NCBI GenBank assembly: GCA_020634215.1
Contig: JACKCD010000008.1
Location: forward strand, 70,054-134,053
Length of the DNA: 64,000 nt
DNA from: Ardenticatenaceae bacterium
Lineage (GTDB): Bacteria; Chloroflexota; Anaerolineae; Promineifilales; Promineifilaceae
Direction: 5' to 3'
A program made the translations under genes and the position numbers. The notes under the pieces were generated by a model that searched no databases, was not told the origin of the DNA, and saw only the letters and a list, made by a program, of their open reading frames with translations. This document shows positions 63,434 through 64,000 of this stretch, piece by piece. Every line of letters begins with the position of its first letter. Positions within the stretch are counted from its first letter, which is position 1.

Positions 63434-64000
63434 ATGAGGAAAGAGTTATTGGTGGCAACCCATAACCGGGGCAAGGTGCGGGAGTTTGCCGAGATGCTGG
63501 CAGATTTGGAGCTGGGGTGGCTGGGTTTGGATGAGGTGGGGGTGACGGAGGATGTGGAGGAAACGGCCGTTACTTTTCGCGGTAATGCCCTTCTGAAAGC
63601 CACGGCCTATGCCCAGATGACGGGGCTGCTGACTCTGGCTGATGATTCGGGGTTGGAGGTGGACGCGCTGAATGGGGAGCCAGGGGTGTATTCGGCGCGG
63701 TATGGGGGGCCGGGGTTAACGGCCGTTGAGCGTTACCAACTGCTGCTGCAAAAGCTGGCCGACGTGCCAGAGGCGGAGCGGACGGCTCGTTTTCGCTGTG
63801 TCATTGTGCTGGTGGCGGCAAACGGCCGTTTGTTGGCCGAAGCCGAAGGCACATGCGAAGGTCGTATTGCTTTTGCCCCCAGCGGCGACGGCGGTTTTGG
63901 CTATGACCCCGTGTTTTATATGCCCGAACAAGGCAAAACGATGGCCGAAATGGGGCGCGACAAACATCTGGTGAGCCACCGTGGGCGAGCCATGCGTCTC
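63434..64000 (+). CDS. rdgB: XTP/dITP diphosphatase RdgB (3' end cut by window)
   Basis: Non-canonical purine NTP pyrophosphatase of the HAM1/RdgB family; 189 codons visible up to the last base, no stop reached. ATHNRGKVREF opens the fold, TFRGNALLKA and LADDSGLEVDAL give the metal and base site, and FGYDPVFYMPEQGKTMAE and HLVSHRGRAM give the late motifs. It hydrolyses ITP and XTP to protect DNA and RNA. Starts ATG at 63434; upstream sequence shows no strong ribosome site. Three palindromes in 260 bases (63562-63821). Only the last few residues are probably missing. Confidence 0.95.
   Translation, partial: MRKELLVATHNRGKVREFAEMLADLELGWLGLDEVGVTEDVEETAVTFRGNALLKATAYAQMTGLLTLADDSGLEVDALNGEPGVYSARYGGPGLTAVERYQLLLQKLADVPEAERTARFRCVIVLVAANGRLLAEAEGTCEGRIAFAPSGDGGFGYDPVFYMPEQGKTMAEMGRDKHLVSHRGRAMRL

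Larger units (their letters stand above)
878..63830. repeat. Dispersed palindrome AACGGCCGTT, 83 exact copies
   Basis: The perfect 10-bp palindrome AACGGCCGTT starts at 878, 1914, 2313, 4854, 6483, 6931, 7198, 7479, 7817, 7917, 8212, 8921, 10043, 10338, 10527, 10845, 11067, 13748, 14444, 14615, 15086, 15425, 16370, 16968, 18722, 18881, 20357, 22722, 22986, 23057, 26185, 27388, 27540, 27883, 28355, 28484, 28565, 28744, 29096, 30967, 31447, 31509, 31752, 32242, 33478, 33598, 33632, 34562, 35211, 35709, 37606, 38365, 39629, 40946, 41740, 43363, 43492, 44368, 44725, 47202, 47488, 48309, 48616, 49073, 49999, 50960, 51080, 51172, 51364, 52385, 52878, 54618, 54657, 55385, 57719, 57987, 60486, 60726, 61703, 61734, 63562, 63718 and 63821. 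Counted by eye; a few may be missed. Nearly all lie inside genes, where the motif reads as Thr-Ala-Val, Asn-Gly-Arg or Arg-Pro. One-base variants such as AACGGCCGAT and GACGGCCGTT are also common. The copy number resembles cyanobacterial HIP1, with a different word. Confidence 0.97.

Noticed and set aside
1..64000. CRISPR arrays, tRNA and rRNA genes
   Set aside because: I looked for spaced direct repeats, tRNA T-arm sequence and rRNA blocks and found none. A covariance search could still find a missed tRNA.

Overview
The window looks like a chromosomal segment of an uncultured or poorly studied Chloroflexota bacterium (Anaerolineae-like). It has about 55-60% G+C, mostly single-gene housekeeping and catabolic loci, many TPTATP-type linkers, LysM and beta-helix surface proteins, paired PIG-L deacetylases and no mobile elements. 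The phylum is inferred from style and gene content; there is no rRNA gene to prove it. I see no tRNA, rRNA, CRISPR, IS element or prophage.

Layout. 1-10.9 kb: a histidine kinase cut by the window edge, a PspC protein, a Nudix hydrolase, two tandem beta-lactamase-fold proteins (one with a substituted nucleophile, one frameshifted), an aldo/keto reductase, a RimK-like ligase, a uracil-DNA glycosylase and an M3 peptidase. 11.2-17.4 kb: a ComQXPA-like quorum-sensing island made of a NarL-type regulator, a ComQ-like prenyl transferase, a 49-residue Trp-rich ComX-like peptide gene, a ComP-like kinase with a PDZ-like domain, and a membrane-bound XRE regulator. 17.4-29.5 kb: a secreted nuclease, a thioesterase, small enzymes, DNA polymerase I and an MFS transporter. 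29.7-44 kb: two PIG-L deacetylases, a secreted beta-helix protein, an amino-acid exporter, a fused double phosphofructokinase, a sugar-isomerase/dehydrogenase pair (the isomerase broken), a broken LysM protein and a kinase with Glu in place of the phospho-His. 44-64 kb: peptidases, HMG-CoA lyase, a small nucleotidyltransferase cassette, a Rieske oxygenase, a MalY-type lyase, a NotI-like restriction-modification pair, a glutamine-synthetase-like/PHP pair, Obg, YceD and RdgB (cut by the window end).

Two genome-wide signatures overlie the genes. First, the 10-bp palindrome AACGGCCGTT occurs 83 times by my count (about 0.1 expected by chance), mostly inside genes. At most copies base composition flips sharply from G-rich on the 5' side to C-rich on the 3' side, so codon third positions switch within a gene. 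Second, many intergenic gaps hold an inverted repeat built from a short iterated word (families around GGAGATT, GGTAATC, GTGCGTG, GGAGTGGG and GGACGCAGATTTACCTGAT). These usually have the G-rich arm first, and some run into coding sequence.

Most genes stand alone or in pairs. Clear couplings are the com island, the methylase/nuclease pair (37-bp overlap), the kinase/LysM pair (ATGA overlap), the PHP/glutamine-synthetase-like pair (ATGA overlap) and the Nudix/serine-hydrolase run at 2-5.6 kb.
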